From positions 1 through 31,451 of the forward strand of contig DBPV01000007.1 of assembly GCA_002304995.1 (NCBI GenBank): 31,451 nucleotides of DNA. Direction: 5' to 3'. The notes beneath the pieces are model-generated. The model was given only the letters and a program-made list of their open reading frames with translations. It was not told the DNA's origin and ran no database searches. A program made the position numbers and the translations under genes. Shown piece by piece: positions 1 through 8,402 of the stretch. The stretch is from Syntrophaceae bacterium UBA1411. GTDB lineage: Bacteria; Desulfobacterota; Syntrophia; Syntrophales; Smithellaceae. Within the stretch, counting starts at the first letter, position 1, and every line of letters starts with the position of its first letter.

Positions 1-526
1 ACGGGATGTAGGCGCCTGCGCCGATGAAGTAATTTGTGCCGGGCACCCTTTCGACGTAGGTCACTTTCCGAAACTCGCCTTTTTGTCCCGGCTTTTCCCA
101 GTAATGTTCAAAAAATCCGCCGCCGGCCCTGGCCGTGGCAGCGGCTTTGCGCACATCGTAAAATCCCCGGGCATCGCGGTGATCGATGAGATTTTCCCCT
201 TCGAGCTTTTGCATGCCGCCGTGGCCGATCACCACGCCCTCGAGCGTGTACACGTAAATGTAGCCGCTGTCGTCCGGAAAGAAACGGACCGGCCGGACAA
301 ACCGGCGGATCAGCGCCGCCCGTTCTTCTTCAGCGGAAACGGTTTTCAAAAGCTCGCCCAGCGAAAGGCCGGATGCGTGCACCACCGCCCGCAAAACGTT
401 CTGGATGCAAACCGTGTCTTGAGCGCCGGCGGGTGCGGACGCGGCAAAGAAGCAGATGAAAAGGCCGAGCAGGCATGCAGCATACCTCCCTGGTTCCCGG
501 CGGCCGGTTTTTGTAATTTGTCTCAT
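1..526 (-). CDS. Secreted Cache-domain protein (partial, C-terminus off the left edge)
   Basis: The frame opens at ATG 526-524 behind a strong AGGAGG and stays open to the window edge, giving about 175 residues. A basic N-terminus is followed by a hydrophobic stretch and an AGAQD-type cleavage site, so residues about 1-36 are a signal peptide. The mature part contains the hallmarks of a single Cache (Cache_2-like) ligand-binding domain: a DDSGYIYVY strand, a VIGHGG turn, a GENLIDHRD segment, a GGGFFEHYW segment and a YFIGAGAYI end. Such domains bind small ligands outside the cytoplasmic membrane, either in chemoreceptors or kinases or as free periplasmic proteins. No output domain is visible before the edge, so which kind this is remains open. 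It is transcribed divergently from the dihydrouridine synthase gene. Confidence 0.82.
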   Translation of the reverse strand, partial: MRQITKTGRREPGRYAACLLGLFICFFAASAPAGAQDTVCIQNVLRAVVHASGLSLGELLKTVSAEEERAALIRRFVRPVRFFPDDSGYIYVYTLEGVVIGHGGMQKLEGENLIDHRDARGFYDVRKAAATARAGGGFFEHYWEKPGQKGEFRKVTYVERVPGTNYFIGAGAYIP

Positions 527-616
527 GGCAACCTCCTGGACTTTCCTGAAAAACAACGGCAGATGAAAATCCCTTTCTTCGCGAAAAATTTATCCGCTGC
601 GTTTTTGGGCCGGCAT

Positions 617-645
617 TTTATAACGCCGCGGCGGTGAAACATCAA
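617..645 (-). promoter_or_regulatory. Sigma-70-type promoter for the Cache-domain gene
   Basis: Read on the minus strand, TTGATG (645-640) and TATAAA (622-617) are separated by 17 bases. This predicts a transcript start near 610 and a leader of about 85 bases before ATG 526. The -10 matches consensus at 5/6 positions and the -35 at 4/6. Confidence 0.5.
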
Positions 646-758
646 TATGCAATTTTCTTTTTTCTCCCCGCTTTCCGTTTGTGCGCCGCGCGTCGGCAAT
701 CGGGCTTGACAAACCGTCTTTCTTCAGGGCAAAAGCACACCCGGAAGAATAATAAAGG

Positions 759-1730
759 ATGCCGATCTTGTACACCATTTACCTCGCGCCGCTTCAGGGC
801 ATGACCGACCGGATTTACCGCCGTTGTTTTCCGCTTTATTTTCAAGGCGTCGACCGCGCCGTGGCGCCGTTTCTTTCTCCGCTGAAAAAGGTAAAATCCG
901 AAGCCGGCTATCTGCGCGACCTCCTGCCGGTCTCCGATCCGGGCCTTCCCACCATTCCGCAGATTCTGACCGCTTCGCCCGATGCCTTCACAAGTCTCGC
1001 GAACCGTCTGTACGAGCTGGGTTTCGACACGGTCAACTGGAATCTCGGCTGTCCGTTTCGCATGGTCGTCAAGAAGGGCCGCGGCGCCGGCATGCTGTGT
1101 TATCCGGACCGGATCGACGCTTTTCTCGACAAGGCCCTGCCGGATCTGCAGCCGAAGCTCTCCATCAAACTGCGGCTGGGATTCCGGGATGCCGACGATA
1201 TTTTCAGCCTGCTGCCCGTTTTCAACCGCTATCCGCTGGCGGAGCTGATCATTCATCCGCGGACGGGCGCGCAGATGTACATGGGAGAGGTCGATCTGGA
1301 CCGTTTCGGAGAATGTCTGGCGCAGTCTGCGCACAAGGTGGTGTACAACGGAGACATTGATTCCGCAGAAAAGATGGCGGCGCTTGCGGCCCGCTTCGGA
1401 TCGGTCGCAGGCTGGATGATCGGCCGGGGGCTTCTGGGCAATCCGTTTCTGGCGGAAGACATCCGGGGCGGCGCGAAAAAAACGCGCGCGGAAAAGCTGT
1501 CCCTCATGCAGGCCTTCCACGATCACGTCTTTGAGGAATACGCGCGGATTCTGTGCGGCCCCGCCCATCTGCAAAACAAGATGAAAGAATTCTGGACTTA
1601 CTCGGCCGCCTTCTTTGAACAAAGCGAAAAAGCCAGAAAGCGGATCAACAAGACGCACACCCCGGACGATTACCGGGAGGCCGTCCGGCGGCTCTTCGAC
1701 GAGGCCGCCGATTCCGGAACGCCGCCTTGA
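759..1730 (+). CDS. tRNA-dihydrouridine synthase family protein
   Basis: This 323-residue flavoenzyme of the Dus family reduces selected uridines in the tRNA D-loop using FMN and NADPH. The TIM-barrel signatures appear in order: an N-terminal LAPLQGMTD motif, the NLGCP motif carrying the catalytic Cys98 followed by a KKGRGAGML loop, SIKLRLG, the FMN-phosphate contact IHPRTG, VVYNGDI, and WMIGRGLLGNP. Length is normal for the family. The start at 759 keeps the barrel's first strand; a GGAAG lies about 12 bases upstream. A perfect TTGACA at 706-711 could be a -35 box, but no convincing -10 follows it. Which Dus subfamily (and so which tRNA position) it belongs to cannot be told by eye. The alcohol dehydrogenase gene follows after 76 bases. 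Confidence 0.93.
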   Translation: MPILYTIYLAPLQGMTDRIYRRCFPLYFQGVDRAVAPFLSPLKKVKSEAGYLRDLLPVSDPGLPTIPQILTASPDAFTSLANRLYELGFDTVNWNLGCPFRMVVKKGRGAGMLCYPDRIDAFLDKALPDLQPKLSIKLRLGFRDADDIFSLLPVFNRYPLAELIIHPRTGAQMYMGEVDLDRFGECLAQSAHKVVYNGDIDSAEKMAALAARFGSVAGWMIGRGLLGNPFLAEDIRGGAKKTRAEKLSLMQAFHDHVFEEYARILCGPAHLQNKMKEFWTYSAAFFEQSEKARKRINKTHTPDDYREAVRRLFDEAADSGTPP

Positions 1731-1763
1731 CGATTCGAGAGGCGCATGATAGGCGCACAAAGA

Positions 1764-1787
1764 CGTCCCCGCGGACGGACATTTTTT
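1764..1787 (+). terminator. Possible intrinsic terminator after the dus gene
   Basis: A 5-bp stem, CGTCC (1764-1768) with GGACG (1773-1777), encloses a 4-base loop. Six T residues follow at 1782-1787, offset from the stem by four bases. The stem is short, so termination may be partial and read-through into the dehydrogenase gene is possible. Confidence 0.35.
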
Positions 1788-1806
1788 CCAGGCGAAAGGA
1801 GCTCTT

Positions 1807-2727
1807 ATGAAAAAAACCATCTACCACGGCATCCGGAATATCCGGGTTGAAGACGTTGCGGATTCCGCACCGGGCAGAGGCGAAGTCAAAGTTCAAATCA
1901 AATACTGCGGCATCTGCGGTTCCGATCTGCACGAGTACCTGCACGGGCCGTTTCCGGAAAGTCCGTTCGGACACGAAGCCTGCGGCACGATTGTCGCCGT
2001 CGGTCCCGGCGCGGAGGGATACAACACCGGAGACCGCGTCTGCACGCTGGTGCCGGGCGCTTACGCCGAAGCGGTGATCTGCCCGGTGGAGAGGCTGTTG
2101 AAAATTCCCGACGACATGGACTGGAAGCGGGCGACGGTTCTGGAGCCTTTGTCCGGAGCGGCTTACGCCATCGACCGCGGCCGCGTCACCCCCGAGGACA
2201 CGGTCTTCATCGCCGGCGCGGGGACGGTGGGGCTCATGCTGCTTCTGGGGCTCAAGGCGATGGGCGTTCAAACCGTCTACATGACGGACACGCTGGAGAA
2301 CCGGCGCCAAAAGGCATTGGAACTGGGCGCCACGGACGTCTGGGATCCGTCCGCCATTAAAAGCCCGCCCAGAATCAAGAAACTCACGGGCGGACGCGGC
2401 GTGGACGTGGCGATTGAAGCCGTCGGCATCGAAGCCAGTCTCAAGGACTGCCTCGCCTCGGCGCGTTATCAGGGAACGGTGATCGTTCAGGGAATCTTCA
2501 CCGAGCGGGCTCTGGTGCACATGCTGGGATTCGTCACCCGCGAAACGACCATGATCGGCACCAATTCGATTAAACCGGACCTGGCGATGCAGTGGCTGGC
2601 CACCGGGACCATCCGTCCGGAAAGCATCATCACGGATATCATTCCGCTTACCGATATCGCAACGCGCGGATTCGACGTCCTCGCGGCCAAAAGCAAGACG
2701 GCGATCAAAATCGTCGTGGAGCCGTAA
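1807..2727 (+). CDS. Zinc-dependent medium-chain alcohol/polyol dehydrogenase (short form)
   Basis: This 306-residue MDR-superfamily oxidoreductase is expected to oxidise an alcohol or polyol with NAD. The catalytic zinc ligands are visible: Cys37 in GICGSD, His56-Glu57 in GHE, and Glu113 in the LEPL motif. The Rossmann fold follows, with GAGTVG, and with TDTLENRR after the second strand, where an acidic residue suggests NAD preference. The usual structural-zinc lobe with its four cysteines, expected after GDRV, is absent: GDRVCTLVPGAYAEAV runs straight through. This explains a length about 35-40 residues below the typical 340-350. AAAGGAG precedes ATG 1807. The closest recognisable group is the sorbitol/butanediol dehydrogenase-like MDRs; the substrate is unknown. 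Confidence 0.9.
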   Translation: MKKTIYHGIRNIRVEDVADSAPGRGEVKVQIKYCGICGSDLHEYLHGPFPESPFGHEACGTIVAVGPGAEGYNTGDRVCTLVPGAYAEAVICPVERLLKIPDDMDWKRATVLEPLSGAAYAIDRGRVTPEDTVFIAGAGTVGLMLLLGLKAMGVQTVYMTDTLENRRQKALELGATDVWDPSAIKSPPRIKKLTGGRGVDVAIEAVGIEASLKDCLASARYQGTVIVQGIFTERALVHMLGFVTRETTMIGTNSIKPDLAMQWLATGTIRPESIITDIIPLTDIATRGFDVLAAKSKTAIKIVVEP

Positions 2728-2733
2728 GAACAC

Positions 2734-2758
2734 CCTGCCGCCCCGTCGGGACGGCAGG
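2734..2758. terminator. Hairpin between convergent genes
   Basis: CCTGCCG (2734-2740) pairs perfectly with CGGCAGG (2752-2758) over an 11-base loop, in the 53-base gap between the two stop codons. Neither side has a proper T-run, so it may act as a weak bidirectional terminator or an mRNA 3'-end stabiliser. Confidence 0.4.
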
Positions 2759-2780
2759 ATGCCGGAAGTCAAAGAAGCGT

Positions 2781-4718
2781 TTAATTGCGGGCCTGCCAGT
2801 TGGCCAAGAGCGCCGACGCCACCTGCCGGGCCACGCCGCAGGGATCTCCCGCGTGCGGATCGGCGTGTTTATCGCCGTGATGATGCGTCGCGGCCGTTAC
2901 AAACGGAACGGCGGAGGGGGCCGCTGCCGAGCCGGAGCGGGCCAGCGGAAACAGCCGTCCTTCAAAGACGGTTCCCCAGATCGGAATATCCCTGATCTTC
3001 ATCGGGTCCACGACAAACGGATCCTGTTCGAGAATGGTGAAATTCGCCGTCTTGCCGGGAACGATGCTGCCCAGCTCATTTTCCTTCTGCCAGGAATAAG
3101 CGGCCTCGATGGTGACGGCGCGCAGGGCGTCTTCCACGCCGATTCTCTCCTCCGGACCGGCCACGCGGCCCGACGGCGTGACACGGTTGACGGCACACCA
3201 CACAAAGTTGAGCGGCGAACTGGGCCCCATCGGCAAGTCCGAATGGAACGACAGAGGAATGCGGCGCTTCAGCACTGACGCGGAGCGGACCATTGCATCG
3301 GCGCGCTCGGGCCCCAGTCCGAATTTGGCGTATTTATCCGCAAAGCCGACGGTATAATAGGGATTGGCGCTCACGATCGCCCCCAGCCTCGCGATGCGCG
3401 CAATCTGGTCGGGCCGGGACGTGGCGAAATGGACAACCACGGCGCGGTGATTGGCGCGCGGCGTTTCGCGCATCCGGCGTTCAAGCATGTCCAGAACGAC
3501 GTCGAGCCCCAGATCGCCGTTGACGTGAATGTGCAGCTGATACCCCGCGTTCCAGAAAAGCTTCGCGCGCTCGTTGAGATTATCCGGCGTCATCAGCCAT
3601 TCGCCGTGGTGCCCGTCCAGATACCCGTCTTTCATCTGCATGAGCTGCGAAATAATCGCGCCGTCGGCGAAAAGTTTGATCTGTTTCGGGAAAAAGGACA
3701 CTTTTCCCTGCGGCGCCAGCGCCACCTGCTTTTCCGTGGCGGCCAGCGATTCGGCAAGCCCCAGCCCCGCATCGAGCTGCGTGCGCGCATCCACGACGAA
3801 ATAGCTGTAGAAAGGCGTTTCCGGCGCGCCCAGAAGCTTTTGGTAAAGAGTCCAGATGTCCGGCGTGAAAATGGCGCCCGGCTCCATGTAAGCCGTGATA
3901 CCGTTCTGGTGCAGGTACGCGATCATCTGCTTGAGGCCGAACACCATGCGCTCCGGCGTGGCCATGACTTTGAGAATCGGCTGCAGCACCAGGTTCATCC
4001 CCGTTTCCCACCAGTGGCCTTCATCCCAGTTCATCATTTCACTGGCCCGCCCCTTGCCCGCCATCGCCTGCTTGTTGAAGCCCAGGGCCTTGATGGCGGC
4101 GGAGTTCAGATAAAACTCGTGGCAGGAACGCTGCCAGACGAGGATCGGCCGCTTCGCGCTCACACGGTCGAGGGTTTTGCGGTCGAGCTTGCCGTGCCAC
4201 AGCGAATGGTATCCCCAGGAAATCAGCCATTCATTCGGATCTTTCAGGGCGCGATCCGCCTCCTTCAGGCGGGAGAGATATTCCTGCGCGCTGTTCGCCG
4301 CTTTGAAGGTCCGGCCGGGCAGCACCCAGTCTTCCGTCGCGATCACCTCGGTGGCGAGCGTAAGTGCGCCGAGAATCGGATGCAGATGCTGGTCGATCAG
4401 CCCCGGCAGGATAATCCGGGACCGGAAAGTTTCGTCGAGGGTGAATTTTCCGTCGCCCAGGGCGGCTTTCACCTCGTCGAGGGATCCGACGGCAAGAATG
4501 CGCTTTCCCGATACCGCCACGGCGGACGCTTCCGGGTTGCTCTTTTCCATTGTCCAGATCTTCGCCGCCGTGTACACCGTCACCGCATCGGGCGGCGTTG
4601 CGGCCGAAAACTGTTTATTGAACTCGCTTTGAGCGGCGGCCGAAACGGCCCAACCGCAAAGGACGGCAATCGCCAGGACAACAAACAGCGCCCGGCCCAA
4701 AAGACTTTTCTGCTCCAT
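2781..4718 (-). CDS. Exported amidohydrolase, YtcJ/Amidohydrolase_3 family
   Basis: This 645-residue metal-dependent hydrolase of the amidohydrolase superfamily has an N-terminal signal peptide (residues about 8-30, VSAAAQ cleavage region), so it should act outside the cytoplasmic membrane. The Amidohydrolase_3 landmarks appear in order: the metal-binding DQHLHP (HxH), a CHEFYLNS segment, GHWWE, KLFADGA, the LHIHVNGD and VVVHFATSRP histidines, and the SFHSDLP aspartate. After the barrel, TANFTILEQDPF closes the beta-sandwich. A poorly conserved-looking tail carries several histidines (ATHHHGDKHADPHAGD). AAGGAGG sits seven bases before ATG 4718; an ATG four bases further upstream is out of frame. 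Family members cleave C-N bonds in diverse compounds, and the substrate here is unknown. The rubredoxin-like gene is 148 bases upstream on the same strand. Confidence 0.9.
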   Translation of the reverse strand: MEQKSLLGRALFVVLAIAVLCGWAVSAAAQSEFNKQFSAATPPDAVTVYTAAKIWTMEKSNPEASAVAVSGKRILAVGSLDEVKAALGDGKFTLDETFRSRIILPGLIDQHLHPILGALTLATEVIATEDWVLPGRTFKAANSAQEYLSRLKEADRALKDPNEWLISWGYHSLWHGKLDRKTLDRVSAKRPILVWQRSCHEFYLNSAAIKALGFNKQAMAGKGRASEMMNWDEGHWWETGMNLVLQPILKVMATPERMVFGLKQMIAYLHQNGITAYMEPGAIFTPDIWTLYQKLLGAPETPFYSYFVVDARTQLDAGLGLAESLAATEKQVALAPQGKVSFFPKQIKLFADGAIISQLMQMKDGYLDGHHGEWLMTPDNLNERAKLFWNAGYQLHIHVNGDLGLDVVLDMLERRMRETPRANHRAVVVHFATSRPDQIARIARLGAIVSANPYYTVGFADKYAKFGLGPERADAMVRSASVLKRRIPLSFHSDLPMGPSSPLNFVWCAVNRVTPSGRVAGPEERIGVEDALRAVTIEAAYSWQKENELGSIVPGKTANFTILEQDPFVVDPMKIRDIPIWGTVFEGRLFPLARSGSAAAPSAVPFVTAATHHHGDKHADPHAGDPCGVARQVASALLANWQARN

Positions 4719-4866
4719 TCATGAACCTCCTTAAAAAAATAAATCCCGCCCGGCCGGTGGATGTTTTTCCGTATCCGGGGAAACGGTCCATATGCCCGCC
4801 AAAACGGCGGCCGCACCTGCGCCCCGCGGAATGCTTCCGCCCTCCGGCGCCGGATCTTAATGCTGC

Positions 4867-5100
4867 TTACAGCGACGGATCGACGTTGCCCGGTCCGCCG
4901 CATTCCGGCGTGTAGCAGGTAACGTTTTTAAACTCGCATTTTTTATAACAGGACGGGCACTGCTCCGGCAGGGTCGCCGCTTTCAGGATATAGCCGCATT
5001 CCCGGCATTTCCAGAAAGTCAGTCCGCAGGCGGGGCAAATGTCGTTCACAAAAGACTCCGCCGACCTGTATCCGCAGTTTGCGCATTCTTTCACGGCCAT
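4867..5100 (-). CDS. Small rubredoxin-like / double zinc-ribbon protein
   Basis: The product is 77 residues with 11 cysteines. Cys6/Cys9 and Cys22/Cys25 form a first CxxC...CxxC ribbon. Cys32/Cys35 (WKCRECGY) and Cys48/Cys51 (PEQCPSC) form a second unit that closely resembles the rubredoxin-like domain of rubrerythrins. Three extra cysteines (55, 62, 67) lie in the C-terminal tail. Start 5100 was chosen because AAGGAGG lies six bases upstream and a promoter ends just before it; a longer frame from 5139 would begin inside the promoter. It probably carries Fe or Zn and acts as a small electron carrier or redox sensor. It diverges from a flavin disulfide reductase, a plausible partner, but no partnership is shown by the sequence itself. 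Confidence 0.85.
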   Translation of the reverse strand: MAVKECANCGYRSAESFVNDICPACGLTFWKCRECGYILKAATLPEQCPSCYKKCEFKNVTCYTPECGGPGNVDPSL

Positions 5101-5134
5101 TTCATGCCTCCTTGGAGATGTTGCTTTCGCGCCC

Positions 5135-5164
5135 ATCATGACAGTTTTCCCCGGGGGATGTCAA
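5135..5164 (-). promoter_or_regulatory. Sigma-70-type promoter for the rubredoxin-like gene
   Basis: On the minus strand a perfect TTGACA (5164-5159) is followed after 18 bases by CATGAT (5140-5135, 4/6 matches). The start would fall near 5128, leaving a roughly 28-base leader that contains the ribosome binding site of the gene starting at 5100. Confidence 0.55.
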
Positions 5165-5193
5165 CGGTTATGAAAAGCGCGGCGAGGATTTTC

Positions 5194-5222
5194 TTGACGC
5201 GCAGCGCGCCCTTTCCTATACT
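5194..5222 (+). promoter_or_regulatory. Sigma-70-type promoter for the CoA-disulfide reductase-like gene
   Basis: TTGACG (5194-5199), a 17-base spacer and TATACT (5217-5222) give 5/6 matches in each box at ideal spacing. The start would be near 5229, about 130 bases before ATG 5359. It lies 29 bases from the -35 of the divergent minus-strand promoter, so one regulator could control both. Confidence 0.65.
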
Positions 5223-5358
5223 CCGACGGTCTCCGGAGAAGTCCGGAAAGCCCATGTCCGGGAAACCGTCCGCTGTTCTCCGCAAGCCGCGGCGTAAAAA
5301 TCGTCGCCGTCTGAAAAGCGGCGCAGGTTCCCGCCGGAGGAAAGAACAGGAGTATTTT

Positions 5359-7047
5359 ATGAGCAAGCGAATTCTTGTGATCGGGGCGTCCGCCTGCGGC
5401 GCCAAAGCGGCGGCGCGCATTCGGCGGCTCTGTCCCGACGATGACGTCACCCTTCTCGACGAAAGCCGCTACATTTCCTACGCCGCCTGCGGCATGCCCT
5501 ATTATCTCGGCGGCAGGGTCCGCGCGATGGACGACCTGCGGAAAACCACCTACGGCCGGATCCGCGACGCCGCGTATTTTCAGGAGGTCAAGGGCATCCA
5601 AATCCGCACCGGCCTCCGGGCGCTGCACATCGACCGGACGGCCCGCCTTGTGGAGGCTGAAGACGTCGCCACCGGCAAATCCTTCTCTTTCGCCTATGAC
5701 GCCCTCATTCTGGCGATGGGCGCCGCGCCGAAGACGCCTCCGATTCCGGGAGCCGAGCTCAGGGGCGTTTACCATCTGACCCGTCTGGAAGACGCCGAGG
5801 CGCTCGCGGCGGAGCTCGGCGGCCGCGGACGAGGTTCGGCCGTCATTGTCGGCGGAAGTTTTATCGGCGTTGAAACCGCCGAGGCGCTCGCGTCCAGAAA
5901 ATGGAGCGTAACCATGCTGGAGCGGGAAAGCCAGCTCTTTCCGGGCCTGCTCGACTTTGAAATCGCGGCGATGATCCAGGAGCACTTCTTTGAAAACAAC
6001 GTGGCCGTCGAACTTAACGCCGAAATTCTTTCTTTCGGAGAAACCGACGGGCGCGTCGGCCGGGTAATCACGAAAAAAGCACAATACGACGCCGATATCG
6101 TCATTATCGCCGCAGGGCTCGCGCCCCGGACAAAGCTTGCCCAAGCCGCCGGACTGTCGCTCGGAGAAACAGGCGCGCTTCGGGTCAACGCCCGGATGCA
6201 AACCGACGATCCGGCGATTTACGCCGGAGGCGACCTGGTGGAAAACGTCCATCTCGTCACGGGAAAGCCCTGCTACATTCCGCTGGGCTCCACCGCCAAC
6301 AAGCACGGCCGCGTCATCGCCGACAACATCTGCGGAATTCCTTCTGAGTTTCCCGGCGTGCAGGGCACCTTCGCCTGCAAGGCGTTCGACTACAGCGTCG
6401 GCTCGACCGGCGTCACGGAAGCGCAGGCAGCCCGGCTGCATCTCGACGCCGGCGCCGTCTCGGTCTGCGGCTTCGACAAAGCCCACTACTATCCGGGAAG
6501 CCAGATTCTGGGGCTCAAACTGATTTACGAAAACGGCACGCACAGACTTCTGGGAATGCAGGCGGTGGGAAAAGGCGACGCGGTGCGCCGGATCGACGTC
6601 GCCGCGACCGCCATCCGGCTTCGCGCTTCCATCCGGGACATCGTTTCCCTGGACCTGGCTTACGCGCCGCCCTTCTCCGCAGCGCTGGACGTTTTCGTCG
6701 CAGCGCTAAACGTCGTGGGGAACATTGCAACCGGCCTCATGAAGCCGGTTGACGCGCGGGAAGCCAAAGCGCTTCTCGAGCAGGGAGGCGCGCTGATGGT
6801 GGATGTCCGGTCGGCCCTGGAATTCGAGCGCACGCATATCGATCATCCGGGCGTCGTCAACCTTCCCCTCGACGAGCTGCCCCGCCGGATGGGCGAACTG
6901 CCGAAGAACCGCAAAATCATTTGCGTCTGCCTGCTCGGCCTCCGGGGATTCACTGCGCAGCGGATGCTGGACGGGGCGGGCTTTGCCGACGTCCATACGC
7001 TGGAGGGCGGCCTGTTTCTCTGGCCCTGGAAAGACGAGCTGGCCTGA
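5359..7047 (+). CDS. CoA-disulfide reductase-like flavoprotein fused to rhodanese
   Basis: This 562-residue pyridine nucleotide-disulfide oxidoreductase has an FAD motif at the N-terminus (VIGASACGAKAA), a single redox cysteine Cys44 in YAACGMPYYLGG as in CoA-disulfide reductases and NADH oxidases, an NAD-binding GGSFIGVETAE segment, the ATG-like IYAGGDLVEN FAD-binding motif and a dimerisation domain. A C-terminal rhodanese domain spans about residues 465-560, with active-site Cys524 in CLLGLR and an LDVR-like VDVRSALEFE. This is the known CoADR-Rhd architecture, which reduces CoA disulfides, persulfides or polysulfide with NAD(P)H. ATG 5359 has AGGAG upstream; the open frame continues upstream as an arginine/lysine-rich stretch that lies across the promoter, so it is not used. 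It probably works in cytoplasmic sulfur or thiol redox metabolism. Confidence 0.93.
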   Translation: MSKRILVIGASACGAKAAARIRRLCPDDDVTLLDESRYISYAACGMPYYLGGRVRAMDDLRKTTYGRIRDAAYFQEVKGIQIRTGLRALHIDRTARLVEAEDVATGKSFSFAYDALILAMGAAPKTPPIPGAELRGVYHLTRLEDAEALAAELGGRGRGSAVIVGGSFIGVETAEALASRKWSVTMLERESQLFPGLLDFEIAAMIQEHFFENNVAVELNAEILSFGETDGRVGRVITKKAQYDADIVIIAAGLAPRTKLAQAAGLSLGETGALRVNARMQTDDPAIYAGGDLVENVHLVTGKPCYIPLGSTANKHGRVIADNICGIPSEFPGVQGTFACKAFDYSVGSTGVTEAQAARLHLDAGAVSVCGFDKAHYYPGSQILGLKLIYENGTHRLLGMQAVGKGDAVRRIDVAATAIRLRASIRDIVSLDLAYAPPFSAALDVFVAALNVVGNIATGLMKPVDAREAKALLEQGGALMVDVRSALEFERTHIDHPGVVNLPLDELPRRMGELPKNRKIICVCLLGLRGFTAQRMLDGAGFADVHTLEGGLFLWPWKDELA

Positions 7048-7084
7048 GGCCGGCGCCGGATAATTTCCGCAACTGCGCCGCCGT

Positions 7085-8287
7085 TCAGCACCGCCGGCAG
7101 TCGGAAACCGTGAACCTGTTTCGGCCGCCGCTTTTGCTCGCATAGAGGGCGGCGTCGGCATATCCGATCAGGTCTTCCGCCGTAACGTCCTGGGTCGGCG
7201 CCAGCGACACGATGCCCATGCTGAGCGTCACGATGCCCTGTGTCTCGGGCGCCGGATGGAAAATTTTTCGGGCGGCCAGTTCGTCCTGAAGAACCCGGGC
7301 AATGCGCACCGCGCCGGCGGCATGGGTATAGGGAAGGATCAGCGTAAACTCTTCGCCGCCGTAGCGGGCGGCCAGATCGTAAGGCCTGCCCGCGCATTTT
7401 CGATGCGCGGCCGCGACCCGGCGCAGGCAGTCATCGCCGGCCTGATGCCCCAGCAGATCGTTGTACAGCTTGAAATGATCGATGTCCGTCATGATCAGGG
7501 ACAGCGGTTCGCCGCTGCGGATATGGCGGGCGAGTTCGTCCGCCAGGGTTTTGTTGAACCGGCGTCGGTTGGCCAGCCCGGTCAGTTCATCGGTCTCGGA
7601 CAGAGCCGCCAGCTCCTGATTCATCTTCTCCAGCTTCGCCTGCTGATCGGTAATTTTGCGCTGCTGAATGACGTTTCTTTTGTTGATCTGCCACAGGATC
7701 AGCGAAGCGCAGATGCCGACGGCAATGGCCGAAAGGCCGTTGACCCGGTTGGTCAGAACGATTTCCGGAAGCTGCTGGACGAGGCCCATGCCGATATAAA
7801 ACAGGAGATAGGCCAGAAGATAAAAGGTGATGGACAGCCACGGCCTGATCAGAATCACGACGGCCATGATCGCGCAGATCACGACAAAGGGCGTGATATT
7901 GCTGGTGACGTACTGGTCGAACGTCACCAGGGCCATCGCTTCCAGAAGCACGACCAGAATAATGATGTTCGGCAGCCAGCGGGCGGCCCGCCCTTCCGTC
8001 TGCCCGCGGCGCCGGATGCCGAGAAGCACGGCGTAAAAGAGCGCCATACCGATCATGCCGGCGAAATGAACGCCGATCACTCCCGCACGCCAGAGCGCTT
8101 CCGCGTCGGAAGAAGGCGTCATCATTCCGAACAGGATCACATGCAGCAGGTGCACCAGGGCCGCTATGGGAATAATGTAGGCAAGCCGGCCGAGATTCTG
8201 CGAAGCGACGTCCTGCAGGATGTCGGTGTTTCCCAGGAACAAGCGTCTGGCACCGGCAACGAATCCGGAAGCAAAGAAACCGTCCAT
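7085..8287 (-). CDS. Membrane-bound diguanylate cyclase (GGDEF)
   Basis: The chosen start gives 400 residues. About six hydrophobic helices occupy residues 30-210, then a short coiled coil (about 210-232) leads to a GGDEF domain (about 235-400) that makes cyclic di-GMP from two GTP. The catalytic signature is GGEEF at about 310. An RxxD inhibitory site (RPYD) lies just before it, so product feedback is expected. The segments SETDELTGLANRRRF and DIDHFKLYND are typical of active enzymes. The start is uncertain: ATG 8287 has only a weak upstream AAAGG, and the frame is open further upstream, but a terminator and a non-membrane, proline-rich stretch lie there. The membrane part has no family I recognise; it probably senses something in or near the membrane. 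The gene is convergent with the flavoprotein gene. Confidence 0.9.
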   Translation of the reverse strand: MDGFFASGFVAGARRLFLGNTDILQDVASQNLGRLAYIIPIAALVHLLHVILFGMMTPSSDAEALWRAGVIGVHFAGMIGMALFYAVLLGIRRRGQTEGRAARWLPNIIILVVLLEAMALVTFDQYVTSNITPFVVICAIMAVVILIRPWLSITFYLLAYLLFYIGMGLVQQLPEIVLTNRVNGLSAIAVGICASLILWQINKRNVIQQRKITDQQAKLEKMNQELAALSETDELTGLANRRRFNKTLADELARHIRSGEPLSLIMTDIDHFKLYNDLLGHQAGDDCLRRVAAAHRKCAGRPYDLAARYGGEEFTLILPYTHAAGAVRIARVLQDELAARKIFHPAPETQGIVTLSMGIVSLAPTQDVTAEDLIGYADAALYASKSGGRNRFTVSDCRRC

Positions 8288-8402
8288 GTAAGAGCTGAGC
8301 CTTTCCGCGCTCCCGCTTTGCGGAAGCTTTCCCGGAAATATGATCAATTCCTCGAAACAAGGCAAGAAAAACTTCAGAGAAAAAAAACGGAAACCGCCCG
8401 GG

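Noticed and set aside
642..1820. A 392-codon frame antisense to the dihydrouridine synthase gene, and a 375-codon frame antisense to the dehydrogenase gene
   Set aside because: No motifs; the genes on the plus strand are unmistakable.
3429..4724. A 431-codon plus-strand frame opposite the amidohydrolase
   Set aside because: It is an antisense shadow. The minus strand has a signal peptide, ribosome site and amidohydrolase motifs.
5104..5358. An 85-residue N-terminal extension of the CoA-disulfide reductase frame
   Set aside because: It spans the promoter at 5194-5222, is very Arg/Lys-rich, and ends just where a ribosome site and ATG precede the FAD-binding motif.
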